Assembly: GCA_963728195.1 (NCBI GenBank)
Contig: CAVSIX010000014.1
Span: 1 to 64,000, forward strand
DNA length: 64,000 nt
From: Sva-07 sp963728195
GTDB taxonomy: Bacteria; Actinomycetota; Acidimicrobiia; Acidimicrobiales; Ilumatobacteraceae
Direction: 5' to 3'
In this document: piece after piece, positions 1 to 7,819 of the stretch
Numbering within the stretch: position 1 is the stretch's first letter
How the letters are laid out: every line of letters starts with the position of its first letter
Made by a program: the position numbers and the translations under genes
Notes under the pieces: generated by a model
What the model was told of the DNA's origin: nothing
Database searches by the model: none
The model's input: only the letters and a program-made list of their open reading frames with translations

Positions 1-1
1 G

Positions 2-154
2 GTCGACTACTACCGCTCGATCTCCGGCGAACATCCCGATTGGGACGAGTATCGCCAGGCGATGGACGACCAGGGCAAGTCGGTGATCCTGATCGAACCG
101 ACCCGATGGGGCCCGATCAGCACCGGCGGCTTCCCGCCCTCGCTGTTCGAATGA
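2..154 (+). CDS. C-terminal fragment of a small protein, possibly PPOX/F420-type
   Basis: An open frame enters from the left edge and stops at 152-154, giving 50 residues with no start in the window. The tail contains EHPDWDEYRQAM and ends in PPSLFE. The HPDWDEYR stretch recalls the C-terminal part of PPOX-fold, F420- or flavin-dependent proteins that are common in actinobacteria, but too little remains to be sure. It runs in the same direction as the oxidoreductase that starts 53 bp downstream. Confidence 0.45.
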   Translation, partial: VDYYRSISGEHPDWDEYRQAMDDQGKSVILIEPTRWGPISTGGFPPSLFE

Positions 155-206
155 TGCGCGTACACCACCGCCGACCGACCCCCACCGCGACGTTGCGAGG
201 AGTCCG

Positions 207-1286
207 ATGACCCGGCTGATGACCGCGGTCGTCACGACCGGCAACGGCGGCTACGAGACGCTGGAGGTACGCCAGGTTCCCGTCCCCGATCCCGGCGATG
301 GCGAGGTCAGGATCCGGGTGCTGGCTGCAGGGATCAACAACACCGAGATCAACACGCGGCTCGGGTGGTACTCGTCGTCGACGACCGGCTCGACCGACGA
401 TGCTGCGACCGCCACGACCGCCGCGACCGGTGAGGGCGACCGGCCGGCAGCGCCCGCGGACGGCGGGTGGAGTGCGCCGACACCGTTCCCACTGATCCAG
501 GGCACCGACTGCTGCGGTGCCGTCGACGACGTCGGGCGCGGCGTCGATCCGGCGCTGGTGGGACGGCGCGTCGTGGTGCGTCCGTGCATGCGCCGTGAGG
601 GGTTCTCGTCGATGGACACGATCTGGATGGGATCGGACTTCGACGGCGCCTTCGCCGAGTACGTCACGGTGCCGGCCGCCGAGGTGTTCCCGGTCGACTG
701 CCAGTGGACCGACGCCGAACTCGGCGCGATTCCGTGCGCCTACGGGACGGCCGAGAACATGCTGCACCGCGCCGACGTGCGCACCGGCGACCACGTGCTC
801 GTCACCGGTGCATCGGGCGGGGTGGGATCTGCGACCGTGCAGCTCGCCCGCCGGCGCGGTGCCCGCGTCACGGCGATCACCACACCCGCCAAGGCTGAGG
901 CGGTCCGCGAGCTCGGAGCCGACGACGTGCTCCTGCGTGGCACGACGCCGCCGTCCGACACGTTCGACGTCGCCGTCGACAACGTCGCCGGTTCCGGCTT
1001 CGGCGCAGTGCTCGCCGCGCTGCGCCGAGGTGGCCGCTACGTGTCGTCGGGTGCGATCGCCGGACCGGTCGTCGAACTCGACCTGCGCACCGTCTACCTG
1101 CGCGATCTTCGCCTCATCGGCTGCACGGCGTGGGACGAGCCGGTCTTCTCCAACCTGATCGGCTACGTCGAACGCGGCGAGATCCGCCCCGCCGTGGCCA
1201 GAACCTTCCCGCTCCACGAGATCGTGGCGGCGCAACAGGCGTTCCTCCGCAAGGACCACGTCGGCAAGTTCGTCCTGATCCCCTGA
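207..1286 (+). CDS. MDR-superfamily alcohol dehydrogenase/quinone oxidoreductase-like protein
   Basis: A 359-residue medium-chain dehydrogenase/reductase. The N-terminal half is the GroES-like domain (GEVRIRVLAAGINNTEIN, then PLIQGTDCCGAV). A Rossmann domain follows near residue 190 with GASGGVGSATVQLARRRGA, which would bind NAD(P)H. The structural zinc cysteine cluster of classical ADHs is not evident, so it is closer to the zinc-independent quinone oxidoreductase branch. An Ala/Thr/Gly-rich insert at about residues 53-87 lengthens the first domain. The ATG at 207 is preceded by a GCGAGGAG ribosome binding site. Substrate unknown. Confidence 0.85.
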   Translation: MTRLMTAVVTTGNGGYETLEVRQVPVPDPGDGEVRIRVLAAGINNTEINTRLGWYSSSTTGSTDDAATATTAATGEGDRPAAPADGGWSAPTPFPLIQGTDCCGAVDDVGRGVDPALVGRRVVVRPCMRREGFSSMDTIWMGSDFDGAFAEYVTVPAAEVFPVDCQWTDAELGAIPCAYGTAENMLHRADVRTGDHVLVTGASGGVGSATVQLARRRGARVTAITTPAKAEAVRELGADDVLLRGTTPPSDTFDVAVDNVAGSGFGAVLAALRRGGRYVSSGAIAGPVVELDLRTVYLRDLRLIGCTAWDEPVFSNLIGYVERGEIRPAVARTFPLHEIVAAQQAFLRKDHVGKFVLIP

Positions 1287-1346
1287 CGCTCGAGCCCGGG
1301 GGCCGGGCGTACCGCCGGCCGACGGGATTCTCCACGAACTTCGTGC

Positions 1347-1352
1347 TACACT
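1347..1352 (+). promoter_or_regulatory. Extended -10 of a leaderless promoter for vapB
   Basis: TACACT preceded by TGC (extended -10) ends 6 nt before the GTG start at 1359, and there is no ribosome binding site. Transcription would start at or next to the start codon. Confidence 0.6.
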
Positions 1353-1358
1353 GGCTTC

Positions 1359-1589
1359 GTGCGGAATGTGACCATCACGCTCGATGAGGAGACTGCGCAA
1401 TGGGCGCGCGTCGAAGCCGCCCGCCATGACACCAGCGTGTCGCGCTGGGTCGGCCAACTCCTGGAGGAGCGTCGGCGCAGCACGCTCGACTACGAGCGCG
1501 CCCAGCACTCCTACCTCCAACGGCGCAGCACGTCCCTCAAGGCGGCTGGAACCACGCTTCCCAGCCGCGACGAACTGCACGAGCGCTGA
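1359..1589 (+). CDS. Ribbon-helix-helix antitoxin, VapB-like
   Basis: A 76-residue protein that starts with NVTITLDEETAQWAR, the beta-strand and first helix of a ribbon-helix-helix DNA-binding domain. It is followed by SVSRWVGQLLEE, the second helix. The charged C-terminal tail would wrap the toxin. It lies 9 bp upstream of a PIN-domain gene on the same strand, the classic order of a type II toxin-antitoxin operon, so it should neutralise the toxin and repress its own promoter. The GTG start is chosen because a TACACT -10 sits 6 nt upstream. Confidence 0.82.
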   Translation: MRNVTITLDEETAQWARVEAARHDTSVSRWVGQLLEERRRSTLDYERAQHSYLQRRSTSLKAAGTTLPSRDELHER

Positions 1590-1598
1590 CGACGAGAC

Positions 1599-2024
1599 GT
1601 GATCACCTTCGTCGACACCAACGTGCTGGTGTACGCCCGCGACATCTCGGAGCCGGACAAGCACCTCGGTGCCGCTGGATGGATGGAGCACCTGTGGAGC
1701 ACCCGGTCCGGCCGAACGAGCGTGCAGGTCTTGAACGAGTACTACGTCACCGTCACCCGCAAACTGTCGCCAGGGCTCGATCGGACGATTGCCCGCAACG
1801 ACGTCCGAGACCTCGGGGCCTGGCGGCCGAGCGTCGTGGAGCAGTCCACGATGGTGATCGCCTGGGATCTCGAGGACCGCTACTCGCTGTCGTGGTGGGA
1901 CAGCCTCGTCGTCGCCAGCGCCATCGAACTGGGTTGCGACCGCCTGCTCACCGAGGACCTGCAGGACGGCCAACAGTTCCACCAACTCGTGGTGACCAAC
2001 CCGTTCCGTCACTCCCCGGGTTGA
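1599..2024 (+). CDS. vapC: PIN-domain ribonuclease toxin, VapC-like
   Basis: A 141-residue PIN protein. It starts FVDTNVLVYARD with the first acidic residue D6, followed by E47 (VLNEYYV), D101 (SWWDSLVVASA) and D120 (LLTEDLQ). These are the four acidic positions that bind Mg2+ in PIN ribonucleases. VapC toxins usually cleave tRNA or rRNA; the target here cannot be read from sequence. The GTG start follows GACGAGAC and lies 9 bp after the antitoxin stop, so the pair is one operon. All catalytic residues are present, so the toxin looks active. Confidence 0.86.
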   Translation: MITFVDTNVLVYARDISEPDKHLGAAGWMEHLWSTRSGRTSVQVLNEYYVTVTRKLSPGLDRTIARNDVRDLGAWRPSVVEQSTMVIAWDLEDRYSLSWWDSLVVASAIELGCDRLLTEDLQDGQQFHQLVVTNPFRHSPG

Positions 2025-2174
2025 CTCGTCGTCGCCACCGCACTCGCACGACCAATGCGCCGGCCACTGCTCCGTGACGCAACGCTCGGCGGTGCCGTCA
2101 CCGTCGAGGTGGCACTCGGCCGCCGATTCGCCGCCAGCGGGGTCGACGCCGGCGTCAGCCGGTGGTTGGCTCGA

Positions 2175-4073
2175 TCAGCGGGGGCCGCTGCGCTCGAAGG
2201 CGGCGATCACGGCGTCGGCGGCTTCCTCGGCGGTCATCGCGCTGGTGTCGACGCGCACTTCGGGGTGCTCCGGCGGTTCGTAGGCGGAGTCGATGCCGGT
2301 GAAGTTGGTCAGCTCGCCGCGGCGGGCCTTCGCGTAGAGGCCCTTGGGGTCGCGCTGTTCGGCGACCTCGAGGGGGGTGTCGACGAACACCTCGATGAAC
2401 TCGCCGTCCTCGACGGCCTCGCGGGCGAGGCGGCGTTCGGCGCGGAACGGGGAGATGAACGACACGAGCACGACGAGGCCGGCGTCGACCATCAGTGCGG
2501 CGACCTCGGCGATGCGGCGGATGTTCTCGACGCGGTCGGCGTCGGTGAAGCCGAGGTCGCGGTTGAGGCCGTGGCGAACGTTGTCGCCATCGAGGAGATA
2601 GGTGCGCACGCCCTCCGCGTGGAGTTTCGACTCGACGATGTTGGCGATCGTCGACTTGCCCGACCCGGACAGCCCGGTGAACCACAGCACCGCCGGTGCG
2701 TGGCTGTTGAGTTCGGTGCGGGCGGCCTTGTCGACCTTGACGTCCTGCCAGTGGATGTTGTGCGAGCGGCGCAGGGCGAAGTGCAGCAGGCCGGCGCCGA
2801 CGGTGACGTTGGTCAGCTTGTCGATCACGATGAAGCCGCCGGTGTCGCGGTTGGCGTCGTAGGGGTCGAACGGGATCGGCCGGTCGAGGCTGATGTTGCA
2901 CACGCCGATCTCGTTGAGCTCGAGCGTGGTGGCGGCGAGGTGGTCGAGGTTGTTGACGTCGACACGGAACTTCGGCTGCGAGATCGTGGCGCCGACCGTG
3001 CGCGCCCCGATCTTGACCAGGTACGGCCGGCCGGGGAGCATCGCGTCCTCGTGCATCCAGATCACGTGCGCCTCGAACTGGTCGGCGACTTCGGCGGGGT
3101 CGTCGGCGGCGCAGATCACATCGCCGCGGCTGGCGTCGATCTCGTCGGCGAGCGTGATCGTGACCGACTGGCCGGCGATCGCCTCGTCGAGGTCGCCGTC
3201 CATCGTGACGATCCGCTCGACGGTGCTGGTGGTGCCCGCCGGGAGCACCCGGATCGGGTCGCCGGGCCGGATGGTGCCGCCGACGATGCGTCCGGAGAAG
3301 CCGCGGAAGTCGAGGTTCGGGCGGTTGACCCACTGCACCGGCATGCGGAACGACTGCTCGGCGAGGTCGTCGTCGACCGGGACGGTTTCGAGGAAGCCGA
3401 GCAGGGTCGGGCCGTGATACCACGGCGTGTTCGCGCTCGGCACGACGATGTTGTCGCCCTTCAGCGCCGACAGCGGGATGAACGTGATGTCCTCCAAGCC
3501 GATGCGCCGCGCGAACTCGCGGTACTCGTCCTCGATCGCCGTGAACACCTCGTGGGAGTAGTCCATCAGGTCCATCTTGTTGATCGCCACGACGACGCGC
3601 TTGATGCCGAGCAGCGATACGAGGAAGCTGTGCCGGCGGGTCTGGGTGAGCACGCCTTTGCGGGCGTCGACGAGGATCACCGCCACGTCGGCGGTGGACG
3701 CACCGGTGACCATGTTGCGGGTGTACTGCTCGTGGCCCGGCGTGTCGGCGACGATGAACTTGCGGTGCTCGGTGGAGAAGAACCGGTAGGCGACGTCGAT
3801 CGTGATGCCCTGCTCGCGCTCGGCCGACAGCCCGTCCAGCAGCAACGCGAAGTCGAGGTCGCCGCCCTGCGTGCCGACCTTGGCCGAGTCGGCCTCGAGG
3901 GCGGCGAGGTGGTCCTCGAACACCAGATGGGTCTCGTACAGCAGCCGCCCGATCAGGGTCGACTTGCCGTCGTCGACGCTGCCGCAGGTGATGAACCGCA
4001 ACAGCGACTTGTACTGATGCGACGTCAGATAGGCGTCGATGTCGTCCGCGATCAGATCGGAGGCGTGCGCCAT
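2175..4073 (-). CDS. cysNC: Bifunctional sulfate adenylyltransferase subunit 1/APS kinase (CysN-CysC fusion)
   Basis: A 632-residue fusion. Residues 1-440 are the CysN GTPase: G1 loop GSVDDGKST (31-39), DTPGHEQY (110-117) and NKMD (165-168). From about residue 460 comes the CysC APS kinase, with P-loop GLSGSGKST (467-475), DGDNVRHGL and the RDPKGLY region. CysN couples GTP hydrolysis to APS synthesis by CysD; CysC then makes PAPS. The gene is downstream of cysD on the same strand, separated by about 100 bp that contain a repeat-derived bridging frame. The fusion is the NodQ-like arrangement. Confidence 0.96.
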   Translation of the reverse strand: MAHASDLIADDIDAYLTSHQYKSLLRFITCGSVDDGKSTLIGRLLYETHLVFEDHLAALEADSAKVGTQGGDLDFALLLDGLSAEREQGITIDVAYRFFSTEHRKFIVADTPGHEQYTRNMVTGASTADVAVILVDARKGVLTQTRRHSFLVSLLGIKRVVVAINKMDLMDYSHEVFTAIEDEYREFARRIGLEDITFIPLSALKGDNIVVPSANTPWYHGPTLLGFLETVPVDDDLAEQSFRMPVQWVNRPNLDFRGFSGRIVGGTIRPGDPIRVLPAGTTSTVERIVTMDGDLDEAIAGQSVTITLADEIDASRGDVICAADDPAEVADQFEAHVIWMHEDAMLPGRPYLVKIGARTVGATISQPKFRVDVNNLDHLAATTLELNEIGVCNISLDRPIPFDPYDANRDTGGFIVIDKLTNVTVGAGLLHFALRRSHNIHWQDVKVDKAARTELNSHAPAVLWFTGLSGSGKSTIANIVESKLHAEGVRTYLLDGDNVRHGLNRDLGFTDADRVENIRRIAEVAALMVDAGLVVLVSFISPFRAERRLAREAVEDGEFIEVFVDTPLEVAEQRDPKGLYAKARRGELTNFTGIDSAYEPPEHPEVRVDTSAMTAEEAADAVIAAFERSGPR

Positions 4074-4174
4074 CAGAGGTACCCCTGACCGTTACATCCG
4101 GGGTCAGACCCCAGCTGTAACACGACCCGTGCAGTGCTGGACAGGCTGCTCGACGGTGCGGTTCGATCGTCCAT
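4073..4174 (-). CDS. Possible 33-codon bridging ORF between cysD and cysN
   Basis: Reading on the minus strand, the cysD stop overlaps an ATG (TGATG). That ATG opens 33 codons, whose own TGA overlaps the cysN ATG (again TGATG). About a third of the frame is the REP-like palindrome at 4090-4122. The peptide (MDDRTAPSSSLSST...) looks like no known family. It may have no protein function but would let terminating ribosomes reinitiate across the gap and keep cysD and cysN coupled. Confidence 0.35.
   Translation of the reverse strand: MDDRTAPSSSLSSTARVVLQLGSDPGCNGQGYL
4090..4122. repeat. Solo unit of the GGGGTCAGACCCC palindrome family
   Basis: A 33-bp unit with CGTTAC at the left, the 13-bp core GGGGTCAGACCCC, and GTAAC at the right. 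The same unit occurs as inverted pairs at 23826-23918 and 54206-54298. No partner copy is visible 27 nt away, so this one is solitary. Confidence 0.85.
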
Positions 4175-5113
4175 CAGAAGTACCCCTCCTGCTTCTTCTT
4201 CTCCATCGATGCGGAGGAGTCGAAGTCGATGATCCGGCCCTGACGTTCCGATGTCGTGGCGAGCAGCATCTCCTGGATGATGCCCGTCAGCGTGTCGGCT
4301 TCGCTCTCGATCGCCCCCGACAGCGGGTAGCAGCCGAGCGTGCGGAAACCGCACCGACTTGATGTCCGGCACCTCACCGTCACGCAACGGCAGACGGTCG
4401 TCGTCGACCATGATCAACGTGCCGTCACGATCGACCACCGGACGCCGCGCCGCGTAGTAGAGCGGCACGATCGGGATCTGCTCGAGGTGCACGTACTGCC
4501 ACACGTCGAGCTCGGTCCAGTTCGAGATCGGGAACACCCGCACCGTCTCGCCGTTGCTGCGCCGCGCGTTGTACACCTGCCACAACTCCGGCCGCTGCCG
4601 CTTCGGATCCCACTGATGCTGCGCCGAGCGGATCGAGAAGATCCGCTCCTTCGCCCGCGACTTCTCCTCGTCGCGGCGGGCGCCACCGAAGCACAGATCG
4701 AACTTGTTGGCGTCGATCACCTGCTTCAACCCCTCGGTCTTCCACATGTCGGTGTGCACCGCCGAGCCGTGATCGAACGGATTGATCCCCTTCTCCACGC
4801 ACTCCGGGTTCTGGTGCACGATCAGATCCAGGCCCAGCTCCTTCGCCGTGTTGTCGCGGAACGCGTACATGTCGGAGAACTTGAACGTCGTGTCGACGTG
4901 CACCAACGGGAACGGTGGCTTCGAGGGATAGAAGGCCTTCATCGCCAGGTGCAACATCACCGAGCTGTCCTTGCCGATCGAATACAACATCGCCGGCCGC
5001 TCGCTCTCCGACACCGCCTCGCGCATGATCTGGATCGCCTCGGCCTCCAACCGCTGCAGATGCGTGAGGCGCCCAGCAGTCAGGTGCGGTGTTGCGGTCG
5101 TCGCTGCAGTCAT
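4174..5113 (-). CDS. cysD: Sulfate adenylyltransferase subunit 2, frameshifted near its 3' end
   Basis: CysD activates sulfate with ATP to give APS. The start is the ATG at 5113 (MTAATTATPHL). Residues SIGKDSSVMLHLA form the PP-loop, and the RRDEEKSRAKER and WTELDVWQY regions are typical. The frame is intact to DIKSVRF, then continues one frame over as RTLGCYPLSGAIESEAD and ends MEKKKQEGYF. A run of three A (plus strand, 4346-4348; TTT in the gene) appears one base too long. With it corrected the protein is about 312 residues, the normal family length. As read, the frame runs on to 4073. Because the shifted tail is fully conserved, a sequencing error or very recent mutation is more likely than an old pseudogene. 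Confidence 0.88.
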
Positions 5114-5234
5114 CCGGGCACCCCCATCCCAGGCGGCCCCGGGCATCGATTGTCTACCAAGTCGGTGGAGAATACCCGCAATTGCACGACCCGGCCACCC
5201 TCTCCCGGCCACTCCTCCCGGCCATCCCTCCCGA

Positions 5235-5281
5235 TTTGTGTGAGCGACAACCGACGGATCGTGCGTTGTCGCTCACACAAA
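5235..5281. repeat. 17-bp perfect inverted repeat between galE and cysD
   Basis: Arms 5235-5251 (TTTGTGTGAGCGACAAC) and 5265-5281 are exact reverse complements around a 13-nt loop. It lies just beyond the galE stop and upstream of cysD, both on the minus strand. It has no U-run, so it is a palindromic repeat or an operator at least as plausibly as a terminator. Confidence 0.75.
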
Positions 5282-5297
5282 CCCGGGAGGCCGAGCG

Positions 5298-6293
5298 TCA
5301 GAGTTGGCTGCGGTGCCAGGCGTAGGCGGTCCGGACGATCTCGTCGAGCCCGTGCACGGCGGTCCAGCCGAGCAGCTCACGGGCGCGTGCCGGATCGGCG
5401 AAGGTCGTGACCGGATCGCCGGGGCGACGACCGACGACGTCGTGGGGCACCGGACGCCCGGCCACCTGCTCGGTGGCGCGCATGACGTCGAACACCGACG
5501 AGCCGACGCCCGTGCCCAGGTTGACCTCCGCGGTCGCGCCGCCGGCGCCGAGGTACTCCAGCGCCTTCAGGTGGGCGTCGGCGAGGTCCTCCACGTGGAT
5601 GTAGTCGCGGATGCAGGTGCCGTCGGGCGTGTCGTAGTCGGCGCCGAACACCTGCAGCCGGCGGTCGTCGAGCAGCACCGCCTTCATCGCCAGCGGGATC
5701 AGGTTGATGCTGAAGTTCCAGTCCTCGCCGATGCGACCATCGGTGCTCGCACCGGCAGCGTTGAAGTAGCGCAGGCTCACCGAGCGCAACCCCGACGTGA
5801 CCCCGTACCAGCGCAGGATCCGCTCGACGGTCGCCTTGGTCTCGGCGTACACGCTCTCGGGGGCGACGGCCGCGTCCTCGGTCACCGGCACCACCGCCGG
5901 CGTGCCGTACACCGAGCACGACGACGAGAACACGAACCGCTCGACGCCCGCCGCGCAGCACGCCTCGACCAGCTCGATCGTGCCGGCGACGTTGTTGCGC
6001 CAGTACTTGGCCGGCGACTCCATCGACTCGCCGACCGACTTGTAGGCGGCGAAGTGGACGACGTCGGTGACGCCGTGGTCGCGCAGCACCGAGCCGACGA
6101 GTTCGCCGTCGGCGATGTCGCCCTCGACGAGCGGCGCATCGATCACCGCGTCGGCGTCGCCCAGTTCGAGCGAGTCGAGCACGACGACGTCGCGGCCCGC
6201 CGCCCGAAGCGCGCGGACGGTGTGCGAGCCGATGTAGCCCGCGCCGCCGGTGACCAGAATCGTTCCGCGTTCGGCGGTGCCGGTGTCGTGCAT
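5298..6293 (-). CDS. galE: UDP-glucose 4-epimerase
   Basis: A 331-residue extended short-chain dehydrogenase. The NAD-binding loop is TGGAGYIG (15-22). The catalytic serine is S125 in SSSCSVYG, and the Tyr-Lys pair is Y149 and K153 in SVYAETK. The substrate region NFSINLIPLAMKAVL and the RRPGDP motif near the C-terminus fit GalE, which interconverts UDP-Glc and UDP-Gal for surface glycans. Length is normal. It sits between cysD and the Rrf2 gene on the same strand. Confidence 0.94.
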   Translation of the reverse strand: MHDTGTAERGTILVTGGAGYIGSHTVRALRAAGRDVVVLDSLELGDADAVIDAPLVEGDIADGELVGSVLRDHGVTDVVHFAAYKSVGESMESPAKYWRNNVAGTIELVEACCAAGVERFVFSSSCSVYGTPAVVPVTEDAAVAPESVYAETKATVERILRWYGVTSGLRSVSLRYFNAAGASTDGRIGEDWNFSINLIPLAMKAVLLDDRRLQVFGADYDTPDGTCIRDYIHVEDLADAHLKALEYLGAGGATAEVNLGTGVGSSVFDVMRATEQVAGRPVPHDVVGRRPGDPVTTFADPARARELLGWTAVHGLDEIVRTAYAWHRSQL

Positions 6294-6372
6294 GGGGTCA
6301 GTCTGGCCGTCGCGCTCGACGCTGGCGTGGCATTGCGGCGCTCGGTCGCTCTGTCGGCTGGACGCCGTGCGA

Positions 6373-6855
6373 TCAGTTGATCGTTGACGCGGTTCCGTGT
6401 CGCTCTGCGGTGCTGCGTCGGTACTCCGTGGCGAGATCGGCGACTTCGGGCGGAAGTTCTCCGGCGACCAGGTCGGCGAGCGTGACGGTCTCGAGAACTC
6501 GACGCAGGCTGCCGCGGATCGCCATCCACACCTCGGGCAGGGCTTGGGCGGGGGCGGGGTAACGCAGGTCGCGGAGACTTTCGTCGTGGACGTCGGCCAG
6601 AGGGCCGTCGACGGCGCGGAAGATGTCGGCGAGCGAGATCTCGTCGGGCCGGCGTGAGAGCGTGAAGCCGCCGTCGGGGCCGCGCTTCGAGCGCACGAGC
6701 TCCGCTCGTTTGAGGTCGCGGAAGATGTCGAGGAGGAACTTCAGCGAGATGCCCTGGCTCGTGGCGATCGACTCGGCCTTGGCGTTCGAGCCGTCGGTGG
6801 CGGCGAGTTCGGCCATGGCACGCACTGCGTTGTCGACCCGCTCCGAGATCCTCAC
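6373..6855 (-). CDS. Rrf2-family transcriptional regulator without cluster cysteines
   Basis: A 160-residue winged-helix regulator starting at the GTG at 6855 (MRISERVDNAVRAMAELAA). It contains the Rrf2 recognition-helix stretch ISLKFLLDIFRDLKRA and the wing RGPDGGFTL. There is no cysteine at all, so it cannot hold the 2Fe-2S cluster of IscR or NsrR and is closer to CymR-type members that respond to sulfur metabolites through a partner. It lies upstream of galE and the cysD-cysNC genes on the same strand, so control of sulfate assimilation is a reasonable inference. An in-frame extension upstream looks non-coding. Confidence 0.85.
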   Translation of the reverse strand: MRISERVDNAVRAMAELAATDGSNAKAESIATSQGISLKFLLDIFRDLKRAELVRSKRGPDGGFTLSRRPDEISLADIFRAVDGPLADVHDESLRDLRYPAPAQALPEVWMAIRGSLRRVLETVTLADLVAGELPPEVADLATEYRRSTAERHGTASTIN

Positions 6856-7125
6856 CGAGCCGACGTTACCTCCGACGGCGCTCGGCGATCTCGGTGTCCT
6901 GAGTCCCGGCTTTGCGGGACCGACGCCCCCGAGAACTACGGGCGGCGATCGGTGGCTGGTCGACGTCCGCGGCGAATCGGCAGGGGTGATGCCATTACTC
7001 CTCAGCGTCAACTTCCACTCAAGTGGCCATCTACCTGGGCCGAAACAAGGGTGCGTTGCTGAAGACGACAGCGGGCATGACGGGGAGGCGATGGGCCGAT
7101 CCGGTTAGAGAAAGGATCGTCCCAC

Positions 7126-7701
7126 ATGGCAATGACCATCACCCCCCACGATGACACCGAATTCGAGACCTCGGGTCGCCGTCGCAAGATCACCAAGTTC
7201 GCCCTGGCCGGCGTCGCCGTCCTCGGCGTAGGCGCCGCCCTCACCAGCGCCGCCTGGACCGACAACGTCTGGTTCGCCGGCGAGGCCAGCACGGGCACGC
7301 TCGACTTGAGGGGAAGCACCGACGGCATCGCTTGGGAGGAAGGCAACCCTCAGGGCTCTGCCATCACCATCGACAGCACAGAGCTCGACAAGGTGGGACC
7401 GAACATCAGCGATACGACCACCATCTACGTCAAGAACACCGGCTCGCTTCCGGTGTTTCTCGAGAGCACCACGTACACGGCTGTCGGCCCGCTGTTCAAC
7501 CTCGCCGGCCCCAAGCCCGCAACGGTTGGCCTGGGGACTTGGACTGAGCTCGGGGGCGACGGGGTTCTCCTGAAAGACGAAGAAGCCAGCATGGTGGTCA
7601 CCGTCACCGGTGGCGATTGGGAAGGAAACGAGTACCAGGGACGCTTGGGAACTCTGACGATCAACGTCCAGGGCACCTCGGACATCCCCGTTACGCCCTG
7701 A
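7126..7701 (+). CDS. Exported protein with SipW-type signal peptide (TasA/CalY-like)
   Basis: A 191-residue protein with an atypical signal: RRRKITKFALAGVAVLGVGA followed by ALTSAAWTDNVWF. A hydrophobic helix ending in A-x-WTD is the hallmark of substrates processed by SipW-type signal peptidases. The mature part is beta-rich (TTIYVKNTGSLPVFLEST), like TasA/CalY fibre subunits and other alternate-signal exported proteins. AGAAAGGA precedes the ATG. A strong terminator and then the SipW-type peptidase gene follow. Likely an abundant secreted matrix or surface protein. Confidence 0.72.
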   Translation: MAMTITPHDDTEFETSGRRRKITKFALAGVAVLGVGAALTSAAWTDNVWFAGEASTGTLDLRGSTDGIAWEEGNPQGSAITIDSTELDKVGPNISDTTTIYVKNTGSLPVFLESTTYTAVGPLFNLAGPKPATVGLGTWTELGGDGVLLKDEEASMVVTVTGGDWEGNEYQGRLGTLTINVQGTSDIPVTP

Positions 7702-7735
7702 TCGAGCGTTCGATCACATTTCGAAACTCTGAGAG

Positions 7736-7777
7736 GGCCGGGCTGAGCTGCATGCTGTGCAGAGCAGCCCGGCCTTT
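7736..7777 (+). terminator. Rho-independent terminator after the TasA-like gene
   Basis: Arms GGCCGGGCTG (7736-7745) and CAGCCCGGCC (7765-7774) pair perfectly and are followed by TTT. The inner sequence can extend the stem. Its position would make the first gene more abundantly transcribed than the peptidase gene. Confidence 0.7.
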
Positions 7778-7819
7778 CCGTACCCGTCCCTGACGATCCT
7801 CCTCGACTGCGAGACCAGC

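Noticed and set aside
117..2012. A 631-codon minus-strand open frame across the oxidoreductase and vapBC
   Set aside because: It is antisense to clear protein families and rich in Arg/Asp/Gly/His, the usual shadow of high-GC coding sequence.
2055..4088. A 677-codon plus-strand frame opposite cysNC
   Set aside because: Antisense shadow of a well-recognised bifunctional enzyme, with low-complexity Val/Asp/Gly/Arg content.
6856..7125. Riboswitch upstream of the SipW-type exported protein
   Set aside because: The 270-bp gap has modest hairpins and a good ribosome binding site, but no match I can recognise to c-di-GMP, c-di-AMP or other known riboswitch cores.
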